From contig CAKTEB010000105.1 of the NCBI GenBank assembly GCA_934546685.1, forward strand, positions 1 through 6,001: a stretch of DNA of 6,001 nucleotides, given 5' to 3'. The translations under genes were made by a program, and so were the position numbers. Positions 5,996 to 6,001 of the stretch are shown here, one piece after another. The stretch's first letter is position 1. Every line of letters starts with the position of its first letter. The stretch comes from an uncultured Oscillospiraceae bacterium. Lineage in GTDB: Bacteria > Bacillota > Clostridia > Oscillospirales > Oscillospiraceae. The notes below the pieces were generated by a model. The model did no database searches. It worked only from the letters and a program-made list of their open reading frames with translations, and was not told the origin of the DNA.

Positions 5996-6001
5996 AAAAT
6001 C

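Larger units (their letters stand above)
5867..6001 (+). other. Intergenic region between leuS and the next gene
   Basis: This AT-richer 135-nt stretch begins after the leuS stop. It contains a strong rightward promoter, two small inverted repeats in the predicted leader, and a purine-rich ribosome binding site near the edge. I see no hairpin followed by a T-run, so no intrinsic terminator for the leuS operon is visible; read-through into the next unit or factor-dependent termination is possible. Confidence 0.75.

Noticed and set aside
5952..6001. A short frame from the ATG at 5952, open to the right edge, as the start of the next gene
   Set aside because: It would begin about 9 nt after the predicted transcription start with no ribosome binding site, while a strong site at 5986-5995 points to a start just past the edge. 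It cannot be fully excluded without the next bases.

Overview
The window is a dense run of six co-directional (+ strand) housekeeping genes, followed by a short AT-rich intergenic stretch with a strong promoter facing right. The GC-rich codons (mostly C or G in third position), purine-rich Shine-Dalgarno sites and a perfect TTGACA-17-TATAAT promoter point to a GC-rich Firmicute. A gut Oscillospiraceae-type Clostridium (Oscillibacter/Flavonifractor-like) is my best guess from protein flavour and gene order. That assignment is inference, not a database result.

Layout: rph (RNase PH, 5' end cut by the left edge) overlaps rdgB (XTP/dITP diphosphatase) by ATGA. yhbY (ribosome-assembly RNA-binding protein with a very basic tail) follows after 4 nt. 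After a 43-nt gap comes a fused nadD-yqeK gene (NaMN adenylyltransferase plus HD-domain hydrolase). This overlaps rsfS (ribosomal silencing factor), again by ATGA. A 19-nt gap then leads to leuS (leucyl-tRNA synthetase), complete at 831 aa. The rest (5867-6001) holds a consensus sigma-A-type promoter, two small hairpins in the predicted leader and a strong ribosome binding site for a gene starting just beyond the right edge.

Together the genes form a translation/RNA/nucleotide-hygiene operon: tRNA 3' end trimming (Rph), removal of non-canonical purine NTPs (RdgB), ribosome maturation and silencing (YhbY, RsfS), NAD synthesis plus probable Ap4A turnover (NadD-YqeK) and leucine charging (LeuRS). 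Ap4A is a by-product of aminoacyl-tRNA synthetases, so a YqeK domain near leuS fits functionally.

I see no mobile element, CRISPR array, RNA gene or clearly new system. Points worth a second look are a possible internal promoter inside the yqeK part of the fusion, the lack of room for a T-box before leuS, a start-codon conflict in rsfS, and the structured leader at the right edge.
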